NCBI RefSeq assembly: GCF_007671685.1
Contig: NZ_VCNL01000009.1
Coordinates: 23,543 to 87,542 of the forward strand
Direction: 5' to 3'
Length of the DNA stretch: 64,000 nucleotides
Source: Halorubrum salsamenti
GTDB taxonomy: Archaea; Halobacteriota; Halobacteria; Halobacteriales; Haloferacaceae
Shown: piece by piece, positions 1 through 7,959 of the stretch
Layout: every line of letters starts with the position of its first letter
How positions within the stretch are numbered: the first letter of the stretch is position 1
Translations under genes and position numbers: made by a program
The notes under the pieces: generated by a model
The model's database searches: none
What the model was told of the DNA's origin: nothing
What the model saw: only the letters and a program-made list of their open reading frames with translations

Positions 1-560
1 ACCTCCTCGACCTCGTTGCTCGTGAGCGACCACTCGATCGTCGTGTTCCCCGAAGAGCTTCCGTTCGGGACGCGAACACGATAGTCAACGAACCCCCGCA
101 TCGTGCCGTTCGGCGCGATATAGAGCGGGGTTTCACCCGACTCCAAGTGACCTCGCGTCGACGGCTGCACTGCGAACACTGTGGCGTGGGCGTCCTCGAT
201 GAACACCCCATCTTCGAGCGACGCGTGGCGCGGATGCACAGACGTATCCGACCCACCGGGTTCGAGATCAGCGAAATCGTTTCGCGTCCACGTTGCAGCT
301 GTCTCCGGCGGGCGCTTGAACGTGATGTCCGTCCCGTTTGCGAGCTGGTGCATCGCGGTCCGGCTCTCGCCGTAGCGCTGCTGGTACTCTTCCTGGGTGA
401 TGTAGTTGTCCGCGTCGCGAGACCACAGCGTCGCTGATTCATTCTCAGTGAGCCCATTTCCCTCCGTGCCTGGCCGTGGCGGGCTTGCAGTGACGAGACC
501 CGTGACTAAACTCGTCACGAACAGGGCGGCCATTAGCACGGAGAGCTCTCGTTGTTTCAT
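1..560 (-). CDS. Exported protein, C-terminus outside window (conjugation-like cluster)
   Basis: The reading frame opens with MKQRELSVLMAAL and runs without a stop for 186 codons to the window edge, so the gene is 3'-truncated here. The first 30 or so residues are a hydrophobic signal or anchor (MAALFVTSLVTGLVTA). The rest is hydrophilic and acidic, with NESATLWSRD and QEEYQQRYGESR motifs followed by a beta-rich stretch, and looks extracytoplasmic. It lies 28 bp downstream of a small two-helix membrane protein on the same strand. I recall similar pairs beside VirB4/HerA-type genes in haloarchaeal plasmids, but no such gene is visible here, so a role in DNA transfer or secretion is only a guess. 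Confidence 0.75.
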   Translation of the reverse strand, partial: MKQRELSVLMAALFVTSLVTGLVTASPPRPGTEGNGLTENESATLWSRDADNYITQEEYQQRYGESRTAMHQLANGTDITFKRPPETAATWTRNDFADLEPGGSDTSVHPRHASLEDGVFIEDAHATVFAVQPSTRGHLESGETPLYIAPNGTMRGFVDYRVRVPNGSSSGNTTIEWSLTSNEVEE

Positions 561-588
561 GGGGGCTCGCGACGGGGGCGGTAGTCGC

Positions 589-1011
589 CTACCAGGGGGC
601 GAGGTCGACGCACTGCGCCAGCGGGAGGTTCATCATCGATCCGGCGACGGTGTAGAGTGGCCCGAGGGCGACAAGGACGACCGCAGACTTCATCGCGGAG
701 CGCTTGTGGCGCTTGAGGCCCTTCTTCTGGTCGGGCGTGATCGTGAACATCTCGATAAGGGAATCGGCCTGCCACACGACCGCGAGGCCGACAATCCCCA
801 GCGCCGTGGTGAGCTGGAAGAAGCCTTCGATCATACCCGGGAGGTTGTCCGCACTGCAGACGGCGTTCGTCTGTGCAGCGGCGGGTTCCACAGCGAACAG
901 GCTCAGGAAGACGATGACGAGTGCCGCCTGCTTGGGGAGCCTACTTGCCGCCGTCGACTGGCTTTCGGCGCGATTCGGAGTCGTTTCGGAGGGAGTGGTG
1001 TCCTGTGACAT
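589..1011 (-). CDS. Small TrbC/VirB2-like membrane protein
   Basis: 140 residues. A hydrophilic head of about 28 residues is followed by a signal-like segment (about 29-47, ending AVEPAAAQ), then two hydrophobic helices at roughly 62-82 and 108-128 separated by a basic loop (DQKKGLKRHKRS). This architecture (cleavable signal plus two short helices with a basic cytoplasmic loop) is that of VirB2/TrbC pilin-like subunits and of a recurring family in haloarchaeal mobile elements. It sits between the 82-residue protein upstream (6-bp gap) and the exported protein downstream, suggesting one operon. The family assignment rests on topology and context, not on a conserved motif. Confidence 0.75.
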   Translation of the reverse strand: MSQDTTPSETTPNRAESQSTAASRLPKQAALVIVFLSLFAVEPAAAQTNAVCSADNLPGMIEGFFQLTTALGIVGLAVVWQADSLIEMFTITPDQKKGLKRHKRSAMKSAVVLVALGPLYTVAGSMMNLPLAQCVDLAPW

Positions 1012-1017
1012 AGTGGG

Positions 1018-1266
1018 TTACTCCTCTGCGTCGTCGACGAGTGTCTTGAGATCGGCGTATCGATTGGTCTCGGCGACGATTTCGTCTTTGCTGTAGCCCT
1101 GTTCGCGGGCCCGTTCGAAAAGGTCTCGAAGCTCGTCGGGATCGACATCCCGAACCGCCATCTCTTCGCGGAGGGCGCGGCGATAGAGGGCCGAGGCGTT
1201 GATGTGGTCGTTCCACATCAGGTACAGCTCATCGATGTCTTCGATGGTGACTGACCGTGTAATCAT
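1018..1266 (-). CDS. Small acidic protein, possibly DNA-binding, first gene of operon
   Basis: 82 residues starting MITRSVTIEDIDEL. An earlier in-frame start exists, but the added N-terminus is rich in Pro/Arg and unlike the rest, so the ATG at 1266 is preferred. The sequence is predicted mostly helical, with alternating acidic and basic residues (REEMAVRDVDPDELRDLF, YSKDEIVAETNRY), compatible with a small helix-turn-helix or a partner protein. The stop lies 6 bp before the next gene. Upstream (1417-1458) is a perfect inverted repeat that could be its operator. Function unknown. Confidence 0.65.
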   Translation of the reverse strand: MITRSVTIEDIDELYLMWNDHINASALYRRALREEMAVRDVDPDELRDLFERAREQGYSKDEIVAETNRYADLKTLVDDAEE

Positions 1267-1709
1267 GTGTGCGGGTTCAGGTATGCACCGATTAAACTGT
1301 GGTACACGTTGACGTGGTAGTTGTATGTGAGGTAAATACTTTCTGGCTACTGGGATAGATCCTGAATAGAACTCGATTACCATCCCGATCAGAAGACTCA
1401 CCACTCAAGGACCGTATTAACCAACAGTGGTGCCACATCGATCTACGGTGTTGGTTAACCATATCATTAAACGTCTGCGGCAATCCAGTTCGAGAACTGT
1501 GCGGTGCTGTACCCCCTCTCTACTGCGCTATTCGGTCACTTCGCTCCCTGCGTTGCTCCTTGAGGAAGAGGACTCAGCACCTCAATTCAGTTAAAATAAT
1601 ATTCCGTTAATCGGTTATTTCTGTATGAGTCTCGAGAGCATCACTCACCAACGGAGTACCTGCGGGCACCACCTATTTCATAATCCAGCAGCACTCAATT
1701 GTAAAACTG
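1267..1709. other. 443-bp intergenic region between operon at left and HNH gene
   Basis: No gene was found. It is more AT-rich than its surroundings near 1590-1625 (a run of A/T around AAAATAATATTCC). It holds the inverted repeat at 1417-1458, and presumably promoters for both the leftward operon and the rightward HNH gene. Confidence 0.5.
1417..1458. promoter_or_regulatory. Perfect inverted repeat TTAACCAACA / TGTTGGTTAA
   Basis: Two exact 10-bp arms (1417-1426 and 1449-1458) are separated by 22 bp, centre to centre 32 bp, about three helical turns, so both would face the same side of the DNA. It lies 151 bp upstream of the leftward small acidic protein. It could be a dimeric repressor site for the conjugation-like operon or part of a replication or transfer origin. 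Confidence 0.5.
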
Positions 1710-2402
1710 ATGGGCACGGCCAGATACGACATCCATCCCCAATGGGACGACCCATCGGCGTATGGGGGTGAGTATCCACCGGATTGGGACGCCCGTCGTC
1801 GGACGGTCTACGAACGCGATGACTGGACGTGCACGAATTGTGGGCGCAAGAGCGGCCCTCACGCCGGCGACGATGGCGTTCGCCTCCACGCCCACCATAT
1901 CGTCCCGCATTCGGCAGGCGGCTCAAATCGTCTTTCGAACTTGACGACACTCTGTGAACCCTGTCATGCCGAACTCCATGGGCATGACCTGTTCGAGACA
2001 CCGCAGCAAAGCCGGCGATCGAGCAGCGCTCCGCATCGAAACGGTCCACCGCTCGTTCCTCGACTTCTCGCGTATCTTGCCCTCCTCGCCCTCGGAACCG
2101 TTGGTGGCGGGTTCGCCTACTCCTGGGCAATCATTCAATTGCTGACGATGTCGATGACATGGCAGACTCTCATCGCGGGTGGCGTGATGGGCGTGATTGT
2201 TGTCGTCGGCTACCATCTCCCGAAGGTAGTGGCCGGAAGTTCGCTCGGTGCCGGTCTCCTGTTCGGCGGAATCCAGTACTACGCAATCGGCTATCCGCTC
2301 GTCAAGACGGGTCTCGTGACCGGCGTTCTTTGGCTGCCGGCAGGCATCATTATCGGAGGCACTCTGCTCAAACGAAGCAACCCAACCATGACCAAGCTCT
2401 GA
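1710..2402 (+). CDS. HNH endonuclease domain protein with C-terminal membrane helices
   Basis: 230 residues. Residues about 27-92 form an HNH/McrA-like nuclease fold: zinc pairs C41-x2-C44 and C82-x2-C85, with the catalytic HH at 62-63 (HAHHIVPHSAGG) and N77. From about residue 115 the protein is hydrophobic, with about four helices (LVPRLLAYLALLALGTVGGG, MTWQTLIAGGVMGVIVVVGY and later). HNH nucleases nick or cut DNA, as in restriction, homing or mobile-element enzymes. The membrane tail is unusual and suggests DNA processing at the membrane, for example during DNA entry. The neighbours are a TBP gene (convergent) and a conjugation-like cluster. Confidence 0.85.
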   Translation: MGTARYDIHPQWDDPSAYGGEYPPDWDARRRTVYERDDWTCTNCGRKSGPHAGDDGVRLHAHHIVPHSAGGSNRLSNLTTLCEPCHAELHGHDLFETPQQSRRSSSAPHRNGPPLVPRLLAYLALLALGTVGGGFAYSWAIIQLLTMSMTWQTLIAGGVMGVIVVVGYHLPKVVAGSSLGAGLLFGGIQYYAIGYPLVKTGLVTGVLWLPAGIIIGGTLLKRSNPTMTKL

Positions 2403-2478
2403 TATGAGTGCAAAAGTGAAGCAGTATCTTCTCCAACTACTATCGAGTTGCCGTTCTCGATCGATAACAGATTCAGGC

Positions 2479-3039
2479 TCACTCGAGCAAGCCGAGCTCG
2501 GTGAGCTGGTCCTCGATCACCTCGAGGGCTTGTTCGGCATCCTCAATCCGTTTCCCACCTGTAATGACGAGCTTCCCGCTCCCAAAGAGTAACGCAACGA
2601 CTGATGGCTCATCGAGACGATAGACGAGCCCGGGAAACTGTTCGGGTTCGTACTCGATGTGCTCGAGACCAAGGCCGATCGCAATCGCGTTCAGATTGAG
2701 TGTGTGGCCGAGATCCGCACTCGAGACGATGTTCTGAATCTCGATTTCTGGCGAGTCATCTACCTGAATACCCAAACCCCGAAGTTTGTCGAAGACCTGT
2801 TCGAGCGCAGCCGTAACATCGGCGACGCTTTTCGCGCCGGTGCAAACAATCTTACCCGAGCGGAAGATGAGGGCCGCGGCCTTGGGGTCTTGCATCCGAT
2901 AGACGAGGCCAGGAAAGTGTTCAGGGTCATACTTGGTCGCCCGGAGGTCATCAGCAAGCGTTTCGAGGTCGAGTTCCTGACCGATACCGGTTGACGCGAC
3001 GACGTTCTCGATGTCAACTGACTCTGTGAGCGTACCCAT
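2479..3039 (-). CDS. tbp: TATA-box-binding protein (TBP), copy 1
   Basis: 186 residues with the two direct repeats that build the TBP saddle, about 8-92 and 99-182. Each repeat has a (Y/F)xPExFPGLVYR motif and a (A/L)IFxSGKxVxTG strand. TBP binds promoter TATA boxes and recruits TFB and RNA polymerase. It is close to the universal archaeal length (about 185). Haloarchaea often carry extra, plasmid-borne TBPs; a second one lies at 27775-28338. The start at 3039 is supported by a TATA-like CTTTAAGA (minus strand, 3064-3071) about 25-32 bp upstream, giving a leaderless or near-leaderless transcript. Confidence 0.96.
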   Translation of the reverse strand: MGTLTESVDIENVVASTGIGQELDLETLADDLRATKYDPEHFPGLVYRMQDPKAAALIFRSGKIVCTGAKSVADVTAALEQVFDKLRGLGIQVDDSPEIEIQNIVSSADLGHTLNLNAIAIGLGLEHIEYEPEQFPGLVYRLDEPSVVALLFGSGKLVITGGKRIEDAEQALEVIEDQLTELGLLE

Positions 3040-3119
3040 ATCGCTACATAGTTCACACGCCGCTCTTAAAGACTGGTCGCACTATCGAGAATGGGCCCCG
3101 GGTATTGGCGCTGGCCGCG

Positions 3120-3287
3120 TTAGAGGTCGCGAGGCTGGACGGTCTTTCGGTCGTTGGCCTCAGCCCGCTTCGCGGCGTCGTCAAGCAGGTCAGCAACTTC
3201 CTCATCGAGGGCGTCGTAGAAATCCGCCGAGACGTTGTGGTCGTTGAGCGCTTCTTTCACGGCCGATTTGACGATCAGGTATGCCAT
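3120..3287 (-). CDS. Small histone-fold protein (DUF1931-like)
   Basis: 55 residues beginning MAYLIVKSAVKEAL and ending NDRKTVQPRDL. The helix-loop-helix pattern (LIVKxAVKxAL, VSADFYDALDEEV, LLDDAAKRAEANDRKTV) matches the small histone-fold DUF1931 proteins of haloarchaea, thought to be nucleoid or DNA-associated. An ATG four codons upstream (3299) is in frame, but a TATA-like element at 3315-3323 places the transcript start close to 3287-3292, and the family normally begins at M-x-x-LIVK, so 3287 is chosen. It is transcribed toward the TBP gene, with 80 bp between them. Confidence 0.85.
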   Translation of the reverse strand: MAYLIVKSAVKEALNDHNVSADFYDALDEEVADLLDDAAKRAEANDRKTVQPRDL

Positions 3288-3314
3288 ACGTAGCGACATT
3301 TCTCCCGTCCTCTG

Positions 3315-3323
3315 TATAAAATA
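3315..3323 (-). promoter_or_regulatory. TATA box of histone-fold gene
   Basis: TATAAAATA on the plus strand (TATTTTATA on the minus strand), centred about 32 bp upstream of the ATG at 3287. It is the clearest TATA element in this part of the window. Confidence 0.6.
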
Positions 3324-3413
3324 CAGGTATCTGATTCGGTGTCTGTGGGGTTGTATTGTCCTCTGAGGGGGAACAGACGTATGCGATAGCGCTTCGTATC
3401 AGTGAGCAGGACG

Positions 3414-3692
3414 ATGTACGACCTGACCGGCTTCCAGCGCGACCTCCTGTACGTGATCGCCGGCCTCTAAGATTCTCACGGCCTCGCCATCAAGCAGGAA
3501 CTCGAAGACTACTACCAGAAGGAGATCCATCACGGGCGACTTTACCCGAATCTCGATACGCTCGTCAAGAAAGGCGAGAAAGACCGACGGACGAACGTCT
3601 AGACGCTCACGCGGCGCGGCCGCCGTGAAATCGAAGCCCGCCGTGAGTGGGAACGTCAGTACATCGAGATTGGTGAGTCTGCGCCTGCGTAG
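3414..3692 (+). pseudogene. PadR-family regulator, broken by two in-frame stops
   Basis: Translation from the ATG at 3414 gives MYDLTGFQRDLLYVIAGL, then a TAA, then a frame that continues as a PadR winged helix (GLAIKQELEDYYQKEIHHGR, LYPNLDTLVKKG). A short deletion relative to the family follows (the LVEKG-like turn is missing before EKDRRTN). After a TAG the frame resumes with TLTRRGRREIEARREW and ends at 3692. PadR proteins are small repressors. The two stops and missing residues make this copy inactive. It may be a remnant of the regulator of a neighbouring gene. Confidence 0.8.
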
Positions 3693-3810
3693 GTTCTCTC
3701 GTACAGATCAGCTACCCCATTGTCTATGAATCATCTGAAAATCCGCGATGGGCGTGATTTCCATCTCGGATGATGTCGGTAGTATCTCTCCTCTTCGGGA
3801 GCGACGTACG

Positions 3811-4200
3811 TCAGCGATTCGCCGTGAGGCGGCCACGGCGGCGTTCGAATTCTTCGTCGTCGATCTCACCGCGGGCGTACTGCTCACGGAGAGCCCCGAG
3901 GGCTCTATCCTCAGCGGGTCCGTCAGTCTGAGATCGAGCCACCAGCCAGTAGACGAGATAGATGGGAAGACCGATGATGAGGGCCATCCAGAGGAGGCCG
4001 AACAGCATCATCCCCCATCCCCATAGTCCCCAGCCGGTCATGTGGCCGTCGTCCCACATTCCGTAGTGCCAGTCCCACATCACCGCGTCCGGGACGGCTG
4101 CGTGCGTCAGGGCCATACCCCCGATAACCGCGACCGTCAGCGCACCGACGACGATCAGTCCGAGGGATCGAGTACCGCGTGGTTGAATTGAGTTTGTCAT
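3811..4200 (-). CDS. SHOCT-domain membrane protein with Trp/Met/His-rich loop
   Basis: 129 residues. Helix 1 (about 13-35) is followed by a loop rich in W, M, H and D (MWDWHYGMWDDGHMTGWG), then helix 2 (about 59-87), and ends in a SHOCT motif, LREQYARGEIDDEEFERRR. SHOCT is a short C-terminal domain common in membrane or secreted proteins of unknown function. The aromatic/Met/His loop between the helices should face outside and could bind metal. It is downstream of the DoxX gene (30-bp gap), likely cotranscribed. Three relatives lie at 56620-58832. Confidence 0.85.
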   Translation of the reverse strand: MTNSIQPRGTRSLGLIVVGALTVAVIGGMALTHAAVPDAVMWDWHYGMWDDGHMTGWGLWGWGMMLFGLLWMALIIGLPIYLVYWLVARSQTDGPAEDRALGALREQYARGEIDDEEFERRRGRLTANR

Positions 4201-4230
4201 GCGTATTTCTCCTGAAATGGTTCGGCGTGG

Positions 4231-4797
4231 TTAGCCGAGGATGTACTCGAGGACGGGGTAGCGCTCGACGAGCGCCTCGCCGCCGATCTCGTACTGTTCG
4301 ATGTACTGATCGAGCCCGAGGATGCGGCCCGCACCGAACGCCGCAACCGCGAGGAACACGAGCATGTACGCGAAGTCACCGTTGATGACGCCGTGGGCGA
4401 TGTCCCAGTTCCCGAAGTAGAACATGAGCATCATGAGCGCGCCGAAGAACGCCGCGAGGCGGACGACGGCACCGACGAGCAGTCCGAGACCGATGAACAG
4501 CTCGCCCCACGGGACAGCGACGTTCGCGAACTCGACGAACCACGGGGTCGACCCCATCCACGCGAACATACCCGCGAGGGGGTTGCCGTTGGTCGCCGCG
4601 ACGTTCGCCAGATAGCCACCCGCCGAGAACGGCTCGGCGGCAACGATCTTCGTGAATCCCGAGTACGCAAACGCGTAGCCCATCATGAGCCGTAGCGCGA
4701 GCACGAACCATGCGCTCAGGCTGTGGACACGACCACCGATGGTCAGACCGCCGACCTTGCTCTCTAGCTGGTTGACTCCAGAGGGAATCGTAGACAT
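4231..4797 (-). CDS. DoxX family membrane protein
   Basis: 188 residues with four predicted helices (about 25-45, 90-112, 113-135 and 138-158) and the DoxX/DoxD pattern: LRLMMGYAFAYSGFTKI, then WFVEFANVAVPWGELFIGLGLL and MMLMFYFGNWDIAHG. DoxX relatives include the small subunit of thiosulfate:quinone oxidoreductase and proteins linked to thiol and redox homeostasis; the exact substrate is unknown. It is divergent from the winged-helix gene at 4909 across a short promoter region containing a palindrome. A close paralogue is at 41962-42516. Confidence 0.9.
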   Translation of the reverse strand: MSTIPSGVNQLESKVGGLTIGGRVHSLSAWFVLALRLMMGYAFAYSGFTKIVAAEPFSAGGYLANVAATNGNPLAGMFAWMGSTPWFVEFANVAVPWGELFIGLGLLVGAVVRLAAFFGALMMLMFYFGNWDIAHGVINGDFAYMLVFLAVAAFGAGRILGLDQYIEQYEIGGEALVERYPVLEYILG

Positions 4798-4853
4798 TGT
4801 TACTTCACCGAGTGAGTGTAGGCAGGGAGAGACGATATACCGGTGAGCCAGTG

Positions 4854-4884
4854 TTCTGAGTCAGAAAACCGGGCGGCTATTTTA
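4854..4884 (+). promoter_or_regulatory. Palindrome TTCTGAGTCAGAA plus TATTTTA box
   Basis: A perfect 13-bp palindrome (4854-4866) sits 11 bp upstream of a TATA-like TATTTTA (4878-4884), itself about 25-31 bp before the GTG start at 4909. The layout (palindrome, TATA, leaderless GTG) is the same as at the paralogous locus at 48153-48212, which suggests an operator for the winged-helix regulator or another dimeric repressor. It lies between the divergent DoxX and regulator genes and could control both. Confidence 0.55.
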
Positions 4885-4908
4885 CCCCACTAGGACGAGT
4901 ATGCGAGT

Positions 4909-5259
4909 GTGACTGAGGAGTTGAGCCCACCAGCCGTCTTTGCCACACTCGACGACGAGTACGCTCGCGATATTCTCGTGGCGACGAACACGGACCGACT
5001 CTCTGCAAAAGAACTCAGCGAGGAATGCGATATGTCACGCCCAACCGTCTCTCGTCGCGTCAACACACTCGTTGAGCAAGGACTTCTCGAAGAGTACACG
5101 CATGTCGATCCCGCTGGTCGGCACTATCGGGAGTATGAGGCACGTCTCGAACGTATCGAAGTCCTCCTCCAAGACGAGGGGTTTGACATCCAGATCGATG
5201 TCCGGCCGGATCCCGCGGACCGGATTACATCCATCTTCGAAAACATGCGGGGAGACTGA
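4909..5259 (+). CDS. Winged-helix (ArsR-like) transcriptional regulator
   Basis: 116 residues from a GTG start that is leaderless relative to the TATA box at 4878. The N-terminal half is a winged helix: FATLDDEYARDILVATNTD, recognition region LSAKELSEECDMSRPTVSRR, then a wing with HVDPAGRHYREYE. The C-terminal acidic tail ends ITSIFENMRGD. No cysteine metal site typical of ArsR is apparent (a single Cys in EECDM), so the signal is unknown. Three bp downstream is a small membrane protein; the pair recurs at 48212-49131. The gene is probably autoregulated through the palindrome at 4854. Confidence 0.9.
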   Translation: MTEELSPPAVFATLDDEYARDILVATNTDRLSAKELSEECDMSRPTVSRRVNTLVEQGLLEEYTHVDPAGRHYREYEARLERIEVLLQDEGFDIQIDVRPDPADRITSIFENMRGD

Positions 5260-5262
5260 TTC

Positions 5263-5538
5263 ATGAAACACACATTATTCGTCATCGCCAAGTTGTTCAT
5301 GACCGCGTTGGCTCTGGTTATCGCGTACCAAGCCTATCGAGGCTACCAACGCCACGGAACACAGCTGATGCTCTACGTCGCCCTTGGGTTCGCACTAATT
5401 GGCCTCGGTGGACTCCTCGAAGGAGTTCTATTCGAACTGCTCCAGGTGTCAATCTTCCAGGCAGGTCTCGTGGCTGCACTAGTCGCGGCGGCGGGAATGC
5501 TTTCTATCTTGTACGCGCTCTATGCGCCGAACCCCTGA
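5263..5538 (+). CDS. Small three-helix membrane protein (DUF7521-like)
   Basis: 91 residues, almost entirely hydrophobic: helices about 3-22 (FVIAKLFMTALALVIAYQAY), 33-55 and 64-86. The motif AYQAYRGYxRxxxxxMLYxAxGFAxIxxGxxxEGxLF is shared with the two proteins at 48565 and 48856. The family occurs in haloarchaea next to winged-helix regulators and has no known function. The conserved Glu in the second helix (LLEGVLFE) and the tight coupling suggest a membrane sensor or partner for the regulator. Confidence 0.85.
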   Translation: MKHTLFVIAKLFMTALALVIAYQAYRGYQRHGTQLMLYVALGFALIGLGGLLEGVLFELLQVSIFQAGLVAALVAAAGMLSILYALYAPNP

Positions 5539-5593
5539 ATTCCCGATTCAGCAAAGTATCTTGGAATCGTGAATTAGTGAGACGGTTATTCAC

Positions 5594-6277
5594 TCATCCT
5601 CGTAGACGTTGCGCGACAGCCGTGACTTGGTCCCAGAGGAATTCGGCGTCAACGCTCTGGTTCGTCGTTACGACTGGCACGTCACGGAGATAGGAGTCCG
5701 TCTGAAGGATCTCAAGGAGGAAGTCCGCAACGTCAGCGCGTGAAATCGGACCAGCCGTGGCGTCAATGTCGACGCCGTGTTCGTACTCCCCGGTTTTGGG
5801 TCCATCTGTAAGACCGCCGGGGCGGACGATCGTCCAGTCGAGACCGCTCCCAGCGACGAGTTCCTCCTGTCTGGCTTTGTCGGCCATCAGGTCATAGAGC
5901 ACCGTCACGTTCGCAAGGCGGACGTACCACGGAACCTGCTGGACGCTCGATCCTAACCCCATCGATGTCAGGACGACCAGGCGTTCGATCCCCCGTTCCT
6001 GCATTGCATCGATAATGTTCGCGGTCCCGCGAGAGACCACGTCGGAGGGATTGTCCGACGTTCGACCGAGAAGACAGATGACCGCATCTGATCCGTTTAC
6101 GGTGGCTTCGACCGCGTCCGGATCGAGTACATCCCCCTCTACGGCGGTGACTGCCTGGTTCGGTGGGAGTTTTGCAGGGCTTCGAGTGAGCGCGCGAATC
6201 GAGTGATTCACTTCGGTCGCTTGTGCCGTCAGTTCACGTCCGGTCCCGCCTGTCGCACCGAAGAGTGCCAGTTCCAT
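5594..6277 (-). CDS. NAD(P)-binding atypical SDR oxidoreductase
   Basis: 227 residues. The N-terminal Rossmann motif MELALFGATGGTGRELTAQA (GxxGxxG) is followed by DVLDPDAV and by VICLLGR, and the family motif GLDWTIVRPGGLTDGP is present, as in NmrA/BVR-B-like atypical SDRs. These proteins bind NAD(P)H and act as reductases or redox-linked regulators; the canonical YxxxK is not evident. The length is typical (210-230). It is convergent with the small membrane protein at 5263 and has no obvious operon partner. Confidence 0.9.
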   Translation of the reverse strand: MELALFGATGGTGRELTAQATEVNHSIRALTRSPAKLPPNQAVTAVEGDVLDPDAVEATVNGSDAVICLLGRTSDNPSDVVSRGTANIIDAMQERGIERLVVLTSMGLGSSVQQVPWYVRLANVTVLYDLMADKARQEELVAGSGLDWTIVRPGGLTDGPKTGEYEHGVDIDATAGPISRADVADFLLEILQTDSYLRDVPVVTTNQSVDAEFLWDQVTAVAQRLRG

Positions 6278-6530
6278 ATGGTCACCTACGTTTTCATGTT
6301 GGTTGTCGTTCCCCTCGTTTCAGTCGATTACGCTTACAATTCTAAAGGACGACCGAGCGTTCGCTCTGGACGCTCGATTACCAGAGAACTCCGAAATTTG
6401 ATTCGACAGGTTGGGGTCATCGTCACTACAGCCACGGATCGGTTTCACATTCTAACGAGAGGTGTTCTGTCATGCCAGTATCGAAACCACAATCGTAGTG
6501 AAATAGGCGACCGTAGCCGGTGCTACAAGT

Positions 6531-6617
6531 ATGACAGACATGCTGGGTTTGTTCGCTGATGAAACCGCCCCTGAAGAGCGACCAGCTCATGACTCGATAG
6601 GAGAGGCGGAACCATGA
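6531..6617 (+). CDS. Short ORF coupled to the following membrane protein
   Basis: 28 codons (MTDMLGLFADETAPEERPAH and onward) whose stop overlaps the next start codon in an ATGA arrangement. The overlap and acidic composition suggest a real leader or small protein rather than chance. No homology is recognised; it could also be 5' untranslated sequence. Confidence 0.35.
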   Translation: MTDMLGLFADETAPEERPAHDSIGEAEP

Positions 6618-6889
6618 GCGAGGAAATCTCCGCCAACCGGGCAGGACTCATATTCGGTGCCATCTTCGCAGCGTCGCACGCTGCATGGATCGGATTCGTC
6701 GTCTCGGGCTTCTCTGAAACAGCGGTCGCCACTGTCGCCCGGACCAACTTCGTTGAGTACGAGGACACGGTCGATTTCGACCTCTCTCTGGCTGGTGCCG
6801 GCCTCATGATCGCGTTAGTTGCAGGATATCTCATGGGCGGGTTGTTCGCCCTGCTCTGGAATCGGCATGAGATCCACGATGACGGGTAA
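6614..6889 (+). CDS. Small two-helix membrane protein, unknown
   Basis: 91 residues. Helix 1 is about 9-31 (AGLIFGAIFAASHAAWIGFVV) and helix 2 about 58-82 (LSLAGAGLMIALVAGYLMGGLFALLW), joined by an acidic loop with TNFVEYEDTVDFDL. The start overlaps the stop of a 28-codon ORF. No family recognised. It stands alone between an SDR gene (divergent) and a hydrolase. Confidence 0.7.
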   Translation: MSEEISANRAGLIFGAIFAASHAAWIGFVVSGFSETAVATVARTNFVEYEDTVDFDLSLAGAGLMIALVAGYLMGGLFALLWNRHEIHDDG

Positions 6890-7022
6890 CCCGGTCATCC
6901 AGACAATCGCCCTCAACCGATAACTGTCAAGGATGGTTAGTGTCCACCGAGACGATCCTCGGAGCAGGCTCTCAGATGGACCGTCTATTCGACACCACCG
7001 CAGGGGGTATCTCTAACTCAGT

Positions 7023-7955
7023 ATGGCGTCACCATCTTTTCCACCGGGATACGTCCGGTTCGACGACGTTTCCGAAACGCTTCCTGAACCGACACCCGTT
7101 CCGGTGTCGGAATCAGTTGAACTGGAGACGCTTCACCTCCCCGGGCCGGACCCGGCGATCGTGTTCGTCCACGGTGGTCTCGGGTCGCTTTGGAACCCGT
7201 ATCCACAACTAGACGCGTTCGAGGGGCCCCACGAGTTGGTCACGTATGCGCTCGCCGGCAACGGAAACTCGACCATGCGGCAGGAGCAGTCCCTCTCCGG
7301 GCATGTAGCTGACCTCCTGAATCTCCTTGATGAACTCGGTATCACGAATCCGATCATCCACGGCCACAGTTACGGTACCGCCCTCGCTATCGAGTACGCG
7401 AAGCGCCATCCCACAGCCGGGCTCGTGTTACACGCAGGGGGCGATCATGATCTCACCCCCGCGGGGGAGAAACCGCTTTTGCGACTATTTCTGGCACTCC
7501 GACTCTATAAGATACCCGCGAACGACGCGCTCATCCGGCAGTTAGCCTACAGCGTCGGCTTCCACGAGGAGACGCCATCGGTCGTGGTTGAGGACTTCCT
7601 GCAATCGAACCCGCTTCCCCACCGTCGCTCAGCGTGGACGACTGTCACCGAGGCCTTCTGGGGGTACGACGGTCGCCCCGATATTGAGCGAGTCGATGCC
7701 CCAACGCTCGTCATCCACGGACCAGCCGACGGTATTGTTCCCATCGAGGTGGCACGCGGAACCGCGAGGCGGATTCCCGAGAGCGTTTTCTGCAGGCTAC
7801 AGCGTACCGGTCACGTCGCTATGATAGAGCGCCCGAATGCGTATAACAGTCTGCTTGAAGCACTCATCAAGACGGTTCGAGAGGACCGGGATTTGGAAAT
7901 GACGGTTCGAGAATCGGTCGACGAAAACGGTAGCGAAGTATCCGAAGTTCGCTAA
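7023..7955 (+). CDS. Alpha/beta hydrolase
   Basis: 310 residues with the alpha/beta-hydrolase landmarks: oxyanion region IVFVHGGLGS, nucleophile elbow GHSYGT (Ser near residue 119), acid in VIHGPADGIVPI, and catalytic His in RTGHVAMIERP. Substrate unknown; such enzymes hydrolyse esters, lactones or epoxides. The C-terminal 25 residues are acidic and dispensable-looking. It is convergent with the YHS protein at 7960, with only 4 bp between the stops. Confidence 0.92.
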   Translation: MASPSFPPGYVRFDDVSETLPEPTPVPVSESVELETLHLPGPDPAIVFVHGGLGSLWNPYPQLDAFEGPHELVTYALAGNGNSTMRQEQSLSGHVADLLNLLDELGITNPIIHGHSYGTALAIEYAKRHPTAGLVLHAGGDHDLTPAGEKPLLRLFLALRLYKIPANDALIRQLAYSVGFHEETPSVVVEDFLQSNPLPHRRSAWTTVTEAFWGYDGRPDIERVDAPTLVIHGPADGIVPIEVARGTARRIPESVFCRLQRTGHVAMIERPNAYNSLLEALIKTVREDRDLEMTVRESVDENGSEVSEVR

Positions 7956-7959
7956 GGAA

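Noticed and set aside
147..437. Plus-strand ORF over the partial exported protein gene
   Set aside because: It lies opposite a minus-strand frame with a signal peptide and haloarchaeal codon use; its own translation is Arg-rich and low in acidic residues.
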